DNA of 42,108 bases from Chlorobiaceae bacterium. GTDB taxonomy: Bacteria; Bacteroidota; Chlorobiia; Chlorobiales; Chlorobiaceae. The notes under the pieces were generated by a model. It did no database searches. It saw only the letters and a program-made list of their open reading frames with translations, and was not told where the DNA came from. A program made the translations under genes and the position numbers. Numbering within the stretch: the stretch's first letter is position 1; every line of letters starts with the position of its first letter. Below, piece after piece: positions 1 through 10,000 of the stretch. Where the stretch lies: contig JAAXWL010000009.1 in NCBI GenBank assembly GCA_013334975.1, positions 1-42,108 of the forward strand, read 5' to 3'.

Positions 1-103
1 CGGCGCCGAGGCCGTAAACGGTTTCAGTGGGAAAGGCTACGGTTTCTCCGATGTTACAATGGCTTGCCGCCTCTTCAGGCTTGTCGGTTACCAGGGTCTG
101 CAT
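1..103 (-). CDS. tsaC: Threonylcarbamoyl-AMP synthase (Sua5/YrdC/TsaC family), N-terminal fragment
   Basis: The reverse strand from the ATG at 103-101 reads MQTLVTDK and then, from about residue 20, GETVAFPTETVYGLGA. That is the signature of the Sua5/YrdC/TsaC family, which makes threonylcarbamoyl-AMP from threonine, bicarbonate and ATP for the t6A37 modification of ANN-decoding tRNAs. Only the first 34 codons lie in the window; the rest runs off the left edge. The gene begins 18 bases after the stop of the membrane kinase-like gene on the same strand, so the two are probably co-transcribed. No clear Shine-Dalgarno sequence precedes the ATG. The motif makes the family assignment firm, but the full length and domain layout cannot be seen. 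Confidence 0.85.
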   Translation of the reverse strand, partial: MQTLVTDKPEEAASHCNIGETVAFPTETVYGLGA

Positions 104-121
104 TGTTGAGGCAGGTTGCGG

Positions 122-802
122 TCAATGCGCGAGCGCTTTCAGTGCTTCGGGAAAAAAAAGGGAGTAGGTGATCATTCCTGCAATGGCGCCGGTGAGAGGG
201 ACGCTGATATTGTCATCGATTCTGAACCCATCGATTTTCAGTACCATAGCTTCGATGATGGTTCCTGCGGCGGCCATCACGATGCCTGCCGGGATGAGCA
301 AGCCAGGTATGAGCAAAACGATGAAGAGAGCGCTCGTGAAAAAAGCCAGACTTCCTTCAACGCTTTTCTGGCCAAAACGGTGTTGTCCGTACTTTTTACC
401 AACCAGTGCTGCCATGGTATCCGATACCGACACCATGGCGAAGGCGCTGACCGCGATGGTTTTCGGGAAAAAAGCGATCAGGATGAATGCGGCCAGCGTG
501 ATCCATGTAGCGCCGTTCAGATGCAGCCGATCCGTGGTCAGCTCATGATCGCGCAGCATGATGCCGAAGGTCGAGTGGTACCAGGTCGAAAGAAATGGTA
601 CGAAATGCTTGGAAACATCGACGAAGAAAAAACCTGCTGCAACCGGGGTGAGCATCATCAGCGCCTGTTTTCTGCCGATGTGCCAGTAGATCAGCGGTAT
701 CAGGAGGGATGAAAGATGAATGGCCTTGCGCGCAAGCTCGTATCTGAAACCCAGTTGGTCTGGATTCACTTCGATCTGTACCGTTTTATTCGATCGGCTC
801 AT
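122..802 (-). CDS. Polyprenol/phytol kinase-like integral membrane protein (SEC59/DGK1/VTE5 family)
   Basis: A 226-residue protein with about six hydrophobic segments. It carries family landmarks: YELARKAIHL near residues 21-30, SDTMAALVGKKYG near 128-139, RFGQKSVEGS near 142-151, and DNISVPL near 197-203, which corresponds to the DNLTVPL motif of CTP-dependent polyprenol and phytol kinases. These enzymes phosphorylate long-chain isoprenoid alcohols in the membrane. In a phototroph phytol salvage is possible, but the substrate cannot be read from the sequence. The ATG at 802 was chosen because the open frame upstream, from a TTG at 931, adds 43 residues with no family resemblance. No strong ribosome site marks either start. 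The tsaC homologue follows 18 bases downstream. Confidence 0.75.
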   Translation of the reverse strand: MSRSNKTVQIEVNPDQLGFRYELARKAIHLSSLLIPLIYWHIGRKQALMMLTPVAAGFFFVDVSKHFVPFLSTWYHSTFGIMLRDHELTTDRLHLNGATWITLAAFILIAFFPKTIAVSAFAMVSVSDTMAALVGKKYGQHRFGQKSVEGSLAFFTSALFIVLLIPGLLIPAGIVMAAAGTIIEAMVLKIDGFRIDDNISVPLTGAIAGMITYSLFFPEALKALAH

Positions 803-1111
803 GGCGCCCGTGAGGTTCAGTTGGACAGGACTTTGCTGTCCGGTTAAAATTGCTTGCGGAATATACACTGAAAAGCCGGAAGAGGAAAGAGTGCTGTTGG
901 GCAGACCTCGGTTTCTATTGGAACCATTCAAAGTAAGCCAGTCGCTGTGGAGTGAATGGGTAAATTACGCAAGTAGTGTTGTGTCAAGGAAGTGCTGAGC
1001 AATGAATACTTCAGAAGATGGCGTAACGACATGTTCTTGCTGGTGCTGGTGCGTTTTTCGGGGAAATGGCTTATTTTAGTTTTGGCAGTATCTGTTACCA
1101 TTTTCAAACGC
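803..1111. other. Divergent intergenic region, no identifiable feature
   Basis: This 309-bp stretch separates the membrane kinase gene (leftward) from ppx/gppA (rightward) and must hold their promoters. The frames on both sides stay open upstream of the chosen starts (TTG at 931 on the minus strand, an in-frame ATG at 992 on the plus strand), but neither extension resembles its family. No convincing -35/-10 pair, hairpin or repeat was recognised. Confidence 0.5.
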
Positions 1112-2665
1112 ATGTCAACAGCGAAACTCAGGGTAGCCGCTATCGATCTCGGCACCAATTCATTCCACATGGTCGTCGTCGAGGAGAGCGAGGGGAAAGG
1201 CATTGTCGAGATCGATCGTGTCAAGGACATGATCTGTATCGGCAAAGGGAGCATCTCGACCAAAAGACTCGATTCCGAGGCTATGGAGGCTGGCGTGGCC
1301 GCGCTCAGGAACTTCATCGTGCTTGCCACCCAACGCGGTGTGCCCCCGCATAACATCATTGCTTTCGCCACGAGTGCGATTCGTGAGGCCGAGAACCGCG
1401 ATGAATTCATCGAAATGGTGAAGCGTGAAACCGATCTGAAGGTCAAGGTGATCTCTGGTAGGGAGGAGGCGCAGTTCATCTATTATGGCGTTCGCAATGC
1501 CGTAACCTTGCGCGACAAACCCGATCTGCTTTTCGATATTGGCGGCGGTTCGGTGGAGTTCATTATTGCGGACAAGTCGGAGGTGCACCTGCTCGAAAGC
1601 CGGAAAATCGGTGTGGCCAGAATGCTTGAGCGCTTTCTGGTAACCGATCCGGTTTCGCCCAATGAGCTCAAGCTTCTTCAGCAGTTTTTCGCTTCGGAGA
1701 TGTATGGCGCGGCTGAAAAAGCCAAAGAGCTCGGCGTCAGTCGTGCGATCGCCTCTTCGGGCACTGCCCAGAATATCGCCCGCATGATCAGGGCAGGAAA
1801 GGATTCCGACAGTCTGGATGCCCTTAACCAGAGCGGCTTCACCCGTCAGGAGTTTGAGAGCTTTTACCGTATGGTGATTGCGATGGATACTCCCGCACGT
1901 CGCAGGCTGACCGGCCTTGACGAGAAGCGGGTCGATCTGATCGTGCCGGGGCTGATCCTGTTTGATACCATCTTCAGGGTGTTTGGTTTGAAGGAGGTGA
2001 TCATTTCGGATTCAGCATTGCGTGAGGGTATGGTGATTCACTACATCTCCTCCATCAGGGGGCGTAATGGCATCAGCCACCTCGATATCAGGCGTCAGAG
2101 CGTTATGGAGATCGGCTATCGGTGTAACTGGCATAAACCTCATAGCCGCCAGGTGGCCCGGTTGTCGCTCTTGTTGTTTGACCAGCTCCAGCCGCTGCAC
2201 GGACTCAAGCATCAGTACCGTGAGCTGCTCGAATATGCGGCACTCCTGCATAACATCGGGGAGTTCATCTCAATTGCCGCACACCACAAGCACAGCCAGT
2301 ACATTATCATGAATGGCGATCTGCGAGGGTTTTCGCCGACGGAGATCGAGATCATGGGTAACGTCGCCCGTTACCACCGTAAACAGCCACCCTCAGAAAA
2401 GCACCCACTCTACGGTAAACTGAAGGTTTCGCATCGACGTGCCGTTGATGTGCTTTCGGGAATTCTGCGCATCTCCAATGGCCTTGAACGGGGGCATCGC
2501 CAGAATGTTGTTTCAATTACAGCTCGTTGCGAACCGGCGCGGATTGTGCTGGACGTTCTGGTGAAGTACGAGCCTGATATCGAACTCTGGTCGGCCGACG
2601 AACTCAAATCCTGGCTCGAAGAGGTGCTTCAGAAACCGATCCTGATTGAAGCCAGTATCCAGTAA
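1112..2665 (+). CDS. ppx: Ppx/GppA family exopolyphosphatase / guanosine pentaphosphate phosphatase
   Basis: 517 residues from the ATG at 1112. The N-terminal actin-like ATPase fold shows AAIDLGTNSFHM (about residues 9-20), the second phosphate-binding loop DIGGGSVEF (about 142-150) and SSGTAQNIARM. The C-terminal third, from about residue 344, is an HD-like helical domain (HSRQVARLSLLLF, then ALLHNIGEF), the arrangement of full-length Ppx/GppA proteins. They hydrolyse inorganic polyphosphate or convert pppGpp to ppGpp; sequence alone does not separate the two activities. An in-frame ATG at 992 would add 40 hydrophobic residues that the family lacks, so it was not used. The stop codon overlaps the pabB start by one base (TAATG), which indicates translational coupling. 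Confidence 0.9.
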   Translation: MSTAKLRVAAIDLGTNSFHMVVVEESEGKGIVEIDRVKDMICIGKGSISTKRLDSEAMEAGVAALRNFIVLATQRGVPPHNIIAFATSAIREAENRDEFIEMVKRETDLKVKVISGREEAQFIYYGVRNAVTLRDKPDLLFDIGGGSVEFIIADKSEVHLLESRKIGVARMLERFLVTDPVSPNELKLLQQFFASEMYGAAEKAKELGVSRAIASSGTAQNIARMIRAGKDSDSLDALNQSGFTRQEFESFYRMVIAMDTPARRRLTGLDEKRVDLIVPGLILFDTIFRVFGLKEVIISDSALREGMVIHYISSIRGRNGISHLDIRRQSVMEIGYRCNWHKPHSRQVARLSLLLFDQLQPLHGLKHQYRELLEYAALLHNIGEFISIAAHHKHSQYIIMNGDLRGFSPTEIEIMGNVARYHRKQPPSEKHPLYGKLKVSHRRAVDVLSGILRISNGLERGHRQNVVSITARCEPARIVLDVLVKYEPDIELWSADELKSWLEEVLQKPILIEASIQ

Positions 2666-4488
2666 TGGCTTTGTACGAAAAGCTTTCTCGACCGGGTTCC
2701 CTCTGGTTCGAATCCTCCTGCCCGGACGAGCGCTACGGAGACTCACTGTTTTTTTCTGATCCGGTTGAAACGTTGATGCTTTTCTCAGGTGACGATATTT
2801 CGGTATGGTTTGGCCAACTGGAATCGTGGCTCGAAAAGGGGTTCTGCCTTGCAGGGTGGCTTGGATACGAGGCGGGTTATCTGCTCGATCCGGCGTTGCT
2901 GGATGGTGCGTTGCCTGGTGATGAGCGGCGGCTTCTTGGATGGTTCGGTGTCTACGGCAGTCCGGAGCGCTTTGACCGGCAAACGGTTGAGGCTGAAGAT
3001 GCTCTGGCTTCGAAAAGAGGCTGCACGATTTCCGGGTTCAGCTTCGAGTTTGACGAGGAGGAGTATTACCGGAGGATCGAGCGGATCAGGGAGGAGATTG
3101 CCGCAGGGAATGTCTACCAGGTCAATTTCACCGGACGTTGCCGTTTCACCTTCGATGGAGCTGTCGAGTCGCTGTATGTTGCCATGAAACGCCGCCAGCC
3201 TTCGCCGTGGTCAGCCTGGCTCAACACGGGTGATCGTGTGGTGCTCTCGTTTTCACCGGAACTATTTTTTGTTCGTGATGGCCGGGTGATTGAAACCATG
3301 CCGATGAAAGGAACGGCACCGAGACGGAAACGTCCTGAAGAGGACCTTGCCGAGAAGATCGGATTGTCGAGGTGCGAAAAAAATCGTGCTGAAAATCTGA
3401 TGATCGTCGATCTGTTGCGCAACGATCTCGGGCGTCTCTGCACGACCGGTTCCGTCCAGGTTTCAGGGCTGTTTGAAACGCAGAGCTATCCGACACTGCA
3501 TCAGATGGTTTCGACCGTACGCGGTGAACTCCGGAAAACGACACCCCTTCACGGGCTTTTCAGGGCGCTGTTTCCCTCTGGTTCAGTGACGGGTGCGCCG
3601 AAGGTCAGGGCGATGAAGCTGGTCAGGGTGCTTGAATCGAGCTTGAGGGGGGTCTATACCGGTGCAGTCGGCTTCATGCTTCCCGGCGGGCGCATGGCCT
3701 TCAACGTGGCCATCAGGACCATCGAACTTCACGGAAAAAGCGGCCTGTACGGCACGGGCAGTGGCATCGTCTGGGACTCCGATGCGCAACAGGAGTATCG
3801 TGAATGTATGCTCAAAACCGCCATTCTCACCGGTCTGGTATCGGAGGGGGTGGAGGGACTCTTCGAGACCATCCTCTGGATAGGGGGCACATGTCTGTTG
3901 CGTGACGACCATCTGGACCGGCTTGTTTCGTCGGCATCTGCTCTTGGATTCTCATACTCACCCGATGATCTCAAGGCTGCACTTGAAATAAAAGAGCGTG
4001 CGTTGCGCACTATCGGCGGCAGGCACCGGGTACGGCTGACCCTGCATCGTGACGGCAGCATGGAAATTGTTTCGGAACCGCTGATGTACGAGCGATACAG
4101 CACTCCGGTAACGCTTTGTATTGCTGCAGAACGTGTCGATTCACGAGACTCGCGGCTCCGGTACAAGACGATCGCCAGGGAACGCTTTGACCGGGCTCTT
4201 GGCGAAGCCATTGATCAGGGATGTCGAGAGGTGCTTTTTCTGAACGAACGGGAGGAAGTCACCGAAGGAGCGATCAGTAACATTCTGGTCCGTATCGATG
4301 GGATATGGTACACTCCACCCGAATCGTGCGGATTGCTGAACGGTGTGTACCGCCGCTACTTTCTGCGAACGCGCCCGTGGATCAGGGAGCGGCTCATCAC
4401 ACTCGATGAGCTGTACCGGGCTGAATCTGTGATGATCTGCAATTCGCTGAGGGGCTTGCGTCACGCGGTGCTCGCGCTTCCGGAATAA
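2665..4488 (+). CDS. pabB: Aminodeoxychorismate synthase component I fused to 4-amino-4-deoxychorismate lyase (PabB-PabC fusion)
   Basis: A 607-residue bifunctional enzyme for p-aminobenzoate, the folate precursor. The N-terminal part (to about residue 395) is a chorismate-binding domain with AAGNVYQVNFTGR, PMKGTAPR (Lys215 in the position that distinguishes PabB), ENLMIVDLLRNDLGR, GSVTGAPKVRAM and YGTGSGIVWDSD. The C-terminal part (from about 400) is a class IV PLP lyase domain: LFETILW, HLDRL, RYKTIAR with the likely Schiff-base Lys501, and EVTEGAISNILV. One polypeptide thus couples chorismate amination to pyruvate release. Ammonia normally comes from a PabA glutaminase, which is not in the window. 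folP, a later step of the same pathway, lies about 6 kb away on the other strand. Confidence 0.93.
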   Translation: MALYEKLSRPGSLWFESSCPDERYGDSLFFSDPVETLMLFSGDDISVWFGQLESWLEKGFCLAGWLGYEAGYLLDPALLDGALPGDERRLLGWFGVYGSPERFDRQTVEAEDALASKRGCTISGFSFEFDEEEYYRRIERIREEIAAGNVYQVNFTGRCRFTFDGAVESLYVAMKRRQPSPWSAWLNTGDRVVLSFSPELFFVRDGRVIETMPMKGTAPRRKRPEEDLAEKIGLSRCEKNRAENLMIVDLLRNDLGRLCTTGSVQVSGLFETQSYPTLHQMVSTVRGELRKTTPLHGLFRALFPSGSVTGAPKVRAMKLVRVLESSLRGVYTGAVGFMLPGGRMAFNVAIRTIELHGKSGLYGTGSGIVWDSDAQQEYRECMLKTAILTGLVSEGVEGLFETILWIGGTCLLRDDHLDRLVSSASALGFSYSPDDLKAALEIKERALRTIGGRHRVRLTLHRDGSMEIVSEPLMYERYSTPVTLCIAAERVDSRDSRLRYKTIARERFDRALGEAIDQGCREVLFLNEREEVTEGAISNILVRIDGIWYTPPESCGLLNGVYRRYFLRTRPWIRERLITLDELYRAESVMICNSLRGLRHAVLALPE

Positions 4489-4572
4489 GCACGCGGGAGG
4501 TTGAAGGGCAACCCCCAGAGCTGTATATTGATGCTTCAGCTTATCTTATGTAACAGCCAACAGCTTCCTCCC

Positions 4573-5031
4573 ATGAGAGACCATACGCCGAATTTTAAAA
4601 TGCAGGAGCTTTCGGATGAAAGCAAACAACTTGTCAGGGATACGGTTACCCAGCTTCTCGAAAAGCTTTCCGGTGACGGCCAGCTTACTTCTGATGCCCG
4701 TCTTGAGTTCTGGGTGGAGATACCTGGAGTGAAGCATGCTCGGGGAACCTTCAGGGGCGGTTGCCTCATGCCGGACAGCTATCTCTGTCTTTCTGACTGG
4801 TTCAAAGCCGGAACAACGGGAATAGAACCGTCTGACGAGTATTCCGGAACGGAAAATCCGCTCGAAGTTGCCTGGAACGACCTGCTCGACGAGTTGTACT
4901 ATCAGATCGAGATATTTACCACTTTGGTGTCCGTCAATCAGGGAATCACGGTCGAACTCTGGGCCGGTACCCGCAACCGCCCCGAATGCGAGTGGCTCTA
5001 TGCGGTGGACAAGAAGATAGAGCTGGTATGA
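4573..5031 (+). CDS. Small acidic protein of unknown function
   Basis: 152 residues from the ATG at 4573 (MRDHTPNFKMQELSDES). An in-frame TTG at 4501 would add 24 residues but has no ribosome site. The protein is acidic, with no signal peptide, membrane segment or cysteine motif. Its middle reads LEFWVEIPGVKHARGTFRGG, and its end is rich in tryptophan and acidic residues (EVAWNDLLDELYYQIEIF, then VELWAGTRN). I do not recognise the family. It lies 84 bases downstream of the PabB-PabC fusion on the same strand, so it may be the last gene of that transcript. The codon pattern looks like that of its neighbours, which supports a real gene. Confidence 0.65.
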   Translation: MRDHTPNFKMQELSDESKQLVRDTVTQLLEKLSGDGQLTSDARLEFWVEIPGVKHARGTFRGGCLMPDSYLCLSDWFKAGTTGIEPSDEYSGTENPLEVAWNDLLDELYYQIEIFTTLVSVNQGITVELWAGTRNRPECEWLYAVDKKIELV

Positions 5032-5040
5032 AGTAGGTAA

Positions 5041-5094
5041 TAGGTACTGGGTAACAGGGAACAGGAAAACCTACTTCCCAGTACCCAGTACCTA
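5041..5094. repeat. Imperfect inverted repeat between convergent genes
   Basis: The left arm TAGGTACTGGGTAAC with AGGGAA (5041-5061) and the right arm TTCCCAGTACCCAGTACCTA (5075-5094) form a long imperfect stem around a 13-base loop. It lies between the unknown gene ending at 5031 and nth ending at 5165 on the other strand. It could act as a two-way terminator, although neither side has a clear T-run. Each arm is itself built from GGTACTGGGTA-type units, similar in style to the 9-bp array at 41755. The remaining 70 bases to nth are pyrimidine-rich on the plus strand. Confidence 0.65.
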
Positions 5095-5164
5095 ACAGGC
5101 AACGAAGAGCGCTCTTTCCCGGAACTTCTCTTCTCTTTCCCCTTTCACCCTTTCCGTCCCTTTC

Positions 5165-5806
5165 TTACAGTGTTTTCTCTTCCCAATCGCAAATCTCTCT
5201 GATCGGGCAGGCACTGCACTCCGGTTTTTTGGCTTTGCAGGTGTAGCGTCCGTGCAGGAGCAGGTAGTGGTGGAAGTCGATCAGTTTCGATTCGGGTATG
5301 ATCTTGAGCAGTGCCTTTTCGGTCTCTTCCGGTTTCGAGGTTTTGCAGAGCCCGATGCGGTTCGAAACCCGGTGGACGTGGGTGTCTACCGGCATGGCCG
5401 GTATTCCGAAGGCGTTGCCGAGCACCACATTGGCAGTTTTTCTGCCAACCCCGGGCAGGCTCTCCAGCGCTTCACGTTCAGCGGGCACCTGACCACCGAA
5501 CTTTTCAACAAGCAGCTTGCTGACCGCAAGGAGATTTTTCGACTTGTTATTGTAGTAGTTGATCTGACGGATGATCGTTTTGATCGCTTCAATGTCCATA
5601 CGGCTCATGCTTTCCGGATCGGGAGCGATTCTGAACAGTTCGGGGGTGAGCTGGTTGACCTTCTTGTCGGTAGCCTGAGCGGCCATGATGGTGGCGACGA
5701 GGAGCTGGAAAGGGGTATCGTAGTGAAGTTCGCTTTTCGGCTTTGGCCAGAGTACCGACAACGCCTTTTCGATGAAGGCGATTTTTCTTCTTTCGTGCTG
5801 GTGCAT
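5165..5806 (-). CDS. nth: Endonuclease III (DNA N-glycosylase/AP lyase)
   Basis: 213 residues, the usual length. Nth removes oxidised pyrimidines from DNA and cuts the abasic site. Visible landmarks are the helix-hairpin-helix LPGVGRKTANVVL (about 117-129) with catalytic Lys123, VDTHVHRVSNR with catalytic Asp141, and the C-terminal [4Fe-4S] loop with Cys190, Cys197, Cys200 and Cys206 in the C-X6-C-X2-C-X5-C spacing of the family. It is the last gene of a minus-strand run smc - HAD - nusB - nth and starts 18 bases after the nusB stop. Confidence 0.97.
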   Translation of the reverse strand: MHQHERRKIAFIEKALSVLWPKPKSELHYDTPFQLLVATIMAAQATDKKVNQLTPELFRIAPDPESMSRMDIEAIKTIIRQINYYNNKSKNLLAVSKLLVEKFGGQVPAEREALESLPGVGRKTANVVLGNAFGIPAMPVDTHVHRVSNRIGLCKTSKPEETEKALLKIIPESKLIDFHHYLLLHGRYTCKAKKPECSACPIREICDWEEKTL

Positions 5807-5824
5807 TGCTGTTGAAAGTACCGG

Positions 5825-6319
5825 TTACCGGTCGCTTTCCGTTTTCTGCATTTTTGTATCCGAGTGGTCGACAAGCCCTCTTCCGCTTTTCTGTATTCGT
5901 CCTTCTGCTTTCAGGTCGTTGAAAATGGCGTCAAGAATACCGTTAACGAATTTACTGCTTTTATCAGTGCTGCTGAACTTTTTGGCGATTTCGATCGCTT
6001 CGTTGATCGATACCTTCGGAGGTATGTCTTCGCAATAGAGAATTTCAGCAAGGGCCATGCGCAGGATGTTTTTATCGATGATGGCGATGCGGCTCATGTC
6101 CCAGTTGAAGGTGTGCTTGGCGATGTATCGGTCGATCTCTTCACGGTTGTTAACAATGCAACCCATCAGGTGGCCGAAGAATTTCATGGCGTTGGCGTCA
6201 TCCATGATCTCTTTGGTCAGGAGCCAGTTGGTCGCCGATTCGGTATCGACATCCCGGAGATCAAGCGTATAGAGCGCCTGAAGGATTTTTTCTCGGATCT
6301 GTCGTCGGTACGTCTTCAT
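5825..6319 (-). CDS. nusB: Transcription antitermination factor NusB
   Basis: 164 residues. NusB binds boxA RNA with S10 (NusE) during rRNA transcription. The N-terminus [17 protein letters not shown] and the C-terminal helices [32 protein letters not shown] and FVNGILD match the all-helical family in order. A tail of about 25 polar residues after [11 protein letters not shown] is longer than in many homologues. It sits 9 bases from the HAD-phosphatase stop and 18 bases before nth, so it is very likely in the same transcript as smc. Confidence 0.95.
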   Translation of the reverse strand: MKTYRRQIREKILQALYTLDLRDVDTESATNWLLTKEIMDDANAMKFFGHLMGCIVNNREEIDRYIAKHTFNWDMSRIAIIDKNILRMALAEILYCEDIPPKVSINEAIEIAKKFSSTDKSSKFVNGILDAIFNDLKAEGRIQKSGRGLVDHSDTKMQKTESDR

Positions 6320-6328
6320 GATGCGGAA

Positions 6329-7030
6329 TTAAGAAGGTTGTGGTGAAAGTATCTCGGTGAGTACGTCACCGGTGTCAGCGAAATTTTTGAACAATGCTCC
6401 CGGATTGTGCTGTATCAGCTCCTGCATGGTGAAATTTCCGGTCGCTACGGCGATCGAATGGGCATTGAGTGTCTTGGCGCAACGGATATCGTGTTCGGTG
6501 TCGCCAATGATAACCGTATGTGAGGGGGTAAAGTTTTTTCCGGTCAGGCGTCGGGCGCGGTCGAGGGCAATGCGGGGAAGTTCATTGCGGTCAAGAGCGT
6601 CATCAGCGAAGGCGCCGAAACGGAAATATCGGTCAATGTCCGGAAGTTTGAGCTTGTGGCGTCCTGACGCTTCGAAGTTGCCGGTCACCAGGCCGAGTAG
6701 GACATCGGTTCGCGCCGACAGTGCTTCGAGCAGTTCCCGGACACCTTCGAGCAGGGTGATGTCCGATGGCCGGGCGCGCTGGCGGAAGAGGGCGATATAG
6801 GTCTTTTTGGCTCTGTCGAATTTTCCGGCGATTTCGCGGCGATCGAGGCCTGCATGGGTCAACACCTCGTAGATAATGGCACCGTCCATTTTGCCAGAAA
6901 AGTCGTGATTTTTGGTGCTCCCTTCGGTTCCGTATACCTCGATGAGGGCGTCGGCCAGGACACGCCGGTTGACGCCGCTTACCCTGAGCAGGGTTCCATC
7001 GATGTCGAACAGAACAAGTTTGCGATACAT
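6329..7030 (-). CDS. HAD-superfamily hydrolase, phosphoglycolate-phosphatase-like
   Basis: 233 residues with all four HAD motifs: motif I DIDGTLL (about residues 9-15) with the nucleophile and acid-base aspartates, motif II VTGN, a motif III lysine (the RHKLKL region is a candidate), and motif IV IIGDTEHDIRCAK. The helical cap between motifs I and II resembles subfamily IA enzymes such as Gph. The substrate cannot be deduced; 2-phosphoglycolate or another small sugar phosphate is typical. The start is 2 bases from the smc stop, so translational coupling with smc is likely. Confidence 0.88.
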   Translation of the reverse strand: MYRKLVLFDIDGTLLRVSGVNRRVLADALIEVYGTEGSTKNHDFSGKMDGAIIYEVLTHAGLDRREIAGKFDRAKKTYIALFRQRARPSDITLLEGVRELLEALSARTDVLLGLVTGNFEASGRHKLKLPDIDRYFRFGAFADDALDRNELPRIALDRARRLTGKNFTPSHTVIIGDTEHDIRCAKTLNAHSIAVATGNFTMQELIQHNPGALFKNFADTGDVLTEILSPQPS

Positions 7031-7032
7031 TT

Positions 7033-10000
7033 TCAGGTTACAGACTCTTCAGAAGGTGCTTTTTCTATCTTTACAGGAATAAGTTTCGATACTCCTTCCT
7101 CTTCCATCGTGACTCCGTAGAGCGCCTGGCAGGATGCCATGCTCTTTTTGTTGTGCGTAACGATAATAAATTGGGTGTTATTCTCAAATTTTTTCAATAA
7201 CCTGATGAACCTTCCCACGTTAGCGTCGTCGAGAGGAGCATCGACTTCGTCAAGGATACAGAAGGGGCTTGGTTTGACCAAGTAGATGGCGAACAGGAGC
7301 GAAAGTGCGGTCAGTGCCTTTTCGCCACCGCTGAGCTGCTCGATAGCCAGCGGTTTTTTTCCTCTCGGTTTGGCGACGATCCTGATGTGTGCTTCGAGTG
7401 GGTCATCTTCTGACTCGATGAGCAGATCGACCTCGTCCTCCGGGTCGAAAAGGTCGTGAAAGATCCTGATGAAATTTTTTCTGACCTCATCGAAGGTTTG
7501 GCGAAATTTTTCAAGCGCCGTCCGGTTGATCTCCTCGATCGTTTCCCTGAGCTGGCTTTCTGCAGTTACCAGATCCTCTTTCTGGGCGGTCAGGAAATCA
7601 AGGCGCTCCTGTTCACTTTCATACTCTTCGAGAGCCAGTTCGTTGACCCCTCCGAACTGCTCTTTCTGTTTCAGGAGCACAACCAGTCGCTCTTTCGATC
7701 GGGCAGGATCGAATCCCTCGTGTACCATTGACGGAAGCCGGTCAAGTTCGATGCCATAGCGTTCCATGACCGTGGTCTGAAGCTGGACGATCTCCTGTTC
7801 GAGCCTGGTCTGCCGGTTGCCGAATTCGGAGAGCATCTGACGTGAAAGGTCGAGCTTGCGCCGCAGATCCCTCATGTGGGTGAGGGTGTCGTGGTTTCGT
7901 GCCTGAAGGTCACGGCAGGTCGATTCAAGTTCATTCAACGCCAGCTCCTCACTGGCCGATTCGAGGAGGACTTTTTCATGCGCGGCGGTGATCTCGGCAA
8001 TTGATCGGTCGAGTTCCTCAATCTCTCTGGCAGCTTTTCCCTTCTGATGCTGCATCGCCGTGATTTCGTCACTGAGGGTGACGATAGTCTGTTGGCAGGC
8101 TCCGGCTCTGAATTGGTGTTTTTCCAGATCGAGCTGTGCGTCACGGTAACGGCCCTGCTGCGCCTGGAGCTGCACGTGAAGCGATCTGCTGCGTTCTTCC
8201 TGGCCGGCAAGCGCCTCCTGCATGAGGGTGAGTGTTTTCTGGCCGACTTCCAGTTCCTGTTCCAGATGGACTATTTCCGGCTGCATGTTTTCCAGTTCGT
8301 TGTGCACTCCAAGGATCGAAGCGATCAGGAGTTCAGCCTCTTTTCCATTTCGTTCGATCTGGTTGGCTCCGGAGAGTTCGTCGGCTTCGAGTCTCGAGAG
8401 CTTTTTTTCGAGGACGGAAATCTCCTGGGCGATCGATGAGGCCGACCGTCGCGCCTGTTCAGGATCGATGGCGCCCAGCTCTTTTCTGAGAGAGGCGATT
8501 GCGGCCTCGGTTTCAGCCATTGAGGAGCTGACTGCTTTCAGTTTTTCCTGCAAGAGCTCTTTTTCAGCCTTTCTGCCGAGCCGGAGGCTTTCGCTGCCTT
8601 TGACGCTGCCGCCGAACAGTACTCCCTGGTGCGTGAACTTCTCACCTCTGGTGGTGATGAAGAGTGCTTCCGGATGGTGTCGCGCAAGCTTTTCGGCGGT
8701 TTCGAGGTCGTTCACGACGTAGCAGTGTTGCAGGAGCAGGTGAAGTGCGCGGGAAAGATAGTCAGGAGATTCGACGAGATCGACGGCTCGCTGGGCGCCA
8801 TCGATTTCAGCGTTATCGATGGTACTGAGCGCATTGACAAGGTCAAGTATGAGGAAATGGACTTTTCCCTTGTCGGCTTTAGTCAGGATCGAAACAGCAC
8901 CTTTTGCCTGGTCGAGGGTGTGGCAGATGTAGTAGGCGAGGCTTTCGCCGAAGGCCGCATTGAGAGCTTTTTTCTGTTCATCGCGAACCGAGATGAGGTC
9001 CGAGAGGCATCCGGGTCCGGGTTTGCCGTCACGGTGCTTTTCGAGGAAGGCGACCCCTTCGGGCAGTCCTTCGAATTTTTCGAGGATCGAGTTGCAGAGG
9101 AGTATCTGGTTGTTCAGGTGGTTTTGTTCACTCCGGAGGGTGAGCAGTTCATCCCTGCGTTTGTCAACCTGCCCGGTGATGTGTGTCCTGAGACTCAGCA
9201 GTCGCTCTTCCTCCCTTTTCAGGGTTTCGATAAGTTTTTTTTTCTCTTCGATCTCTGCGGCTGTCCGGAGGCGTTCGGGCACGGAGAGTTCAATCGAGCG
9301 TTCCAGCTCCCGACGGCTCTGTTCGAGTCGGTTCTTCGAGCCTTCCAGATGCTCTTTTCTTGTTCTGAGCGACTGGCGTGAAAGGTTCAGGGTGTTGAGT
9401 GATTTCTGGAGATCGGCCACCGTGCGACGTTCGTTCTGCAGGAGTTGTCTGCTGGCGTCAAGCGTCGAGTGAAGTGCGGTCTCCTGCTCTTTCAGTTGTT
9501 CGAACTCTGCCAGTCTTGATGAACAGAGCTCCTCGATTGGGGTCTGTTGCTCTGAGAGTGTTCTGGAGAGCTGCTCCTGTTCGAGACGTCGGCGTCCCTT
9601 GTCAGCGATGGAGTGGTTCAGGCGCTCAATGCTCTGGAGGAGGCTGTTCCTTTTTTCCCGGATTTGCAGGAGCTGTTTTTCGAGGGTATGGACAAGCTGG
9701 TTCGATGCATTCAGCTCTTTTTGCTCTTCGGCAAGCTGTTTTTCGAGGTTGAGCTGATGCAGTTCAGACTCTTGGTGCTCACTGTCCATGAGGGCGATGG
9801 TGGCGGCAAGCTCATGACTTCCGAACTCCTCGGCGGAGATCGATTCAAGCAGTGGACGGAGTTTTTCGAGATGCTCGTTCATGGCGATACCCGAAAGGGT
9901 CAGGTCGAGCGATCGCAGCTCCTCCCGGATCTCCTTGAACCGCTCGGCCTTTCTGACCTGCTGGCGAAGTCCTTTCACCTTTTTTTCCACTTCGGCAAGC

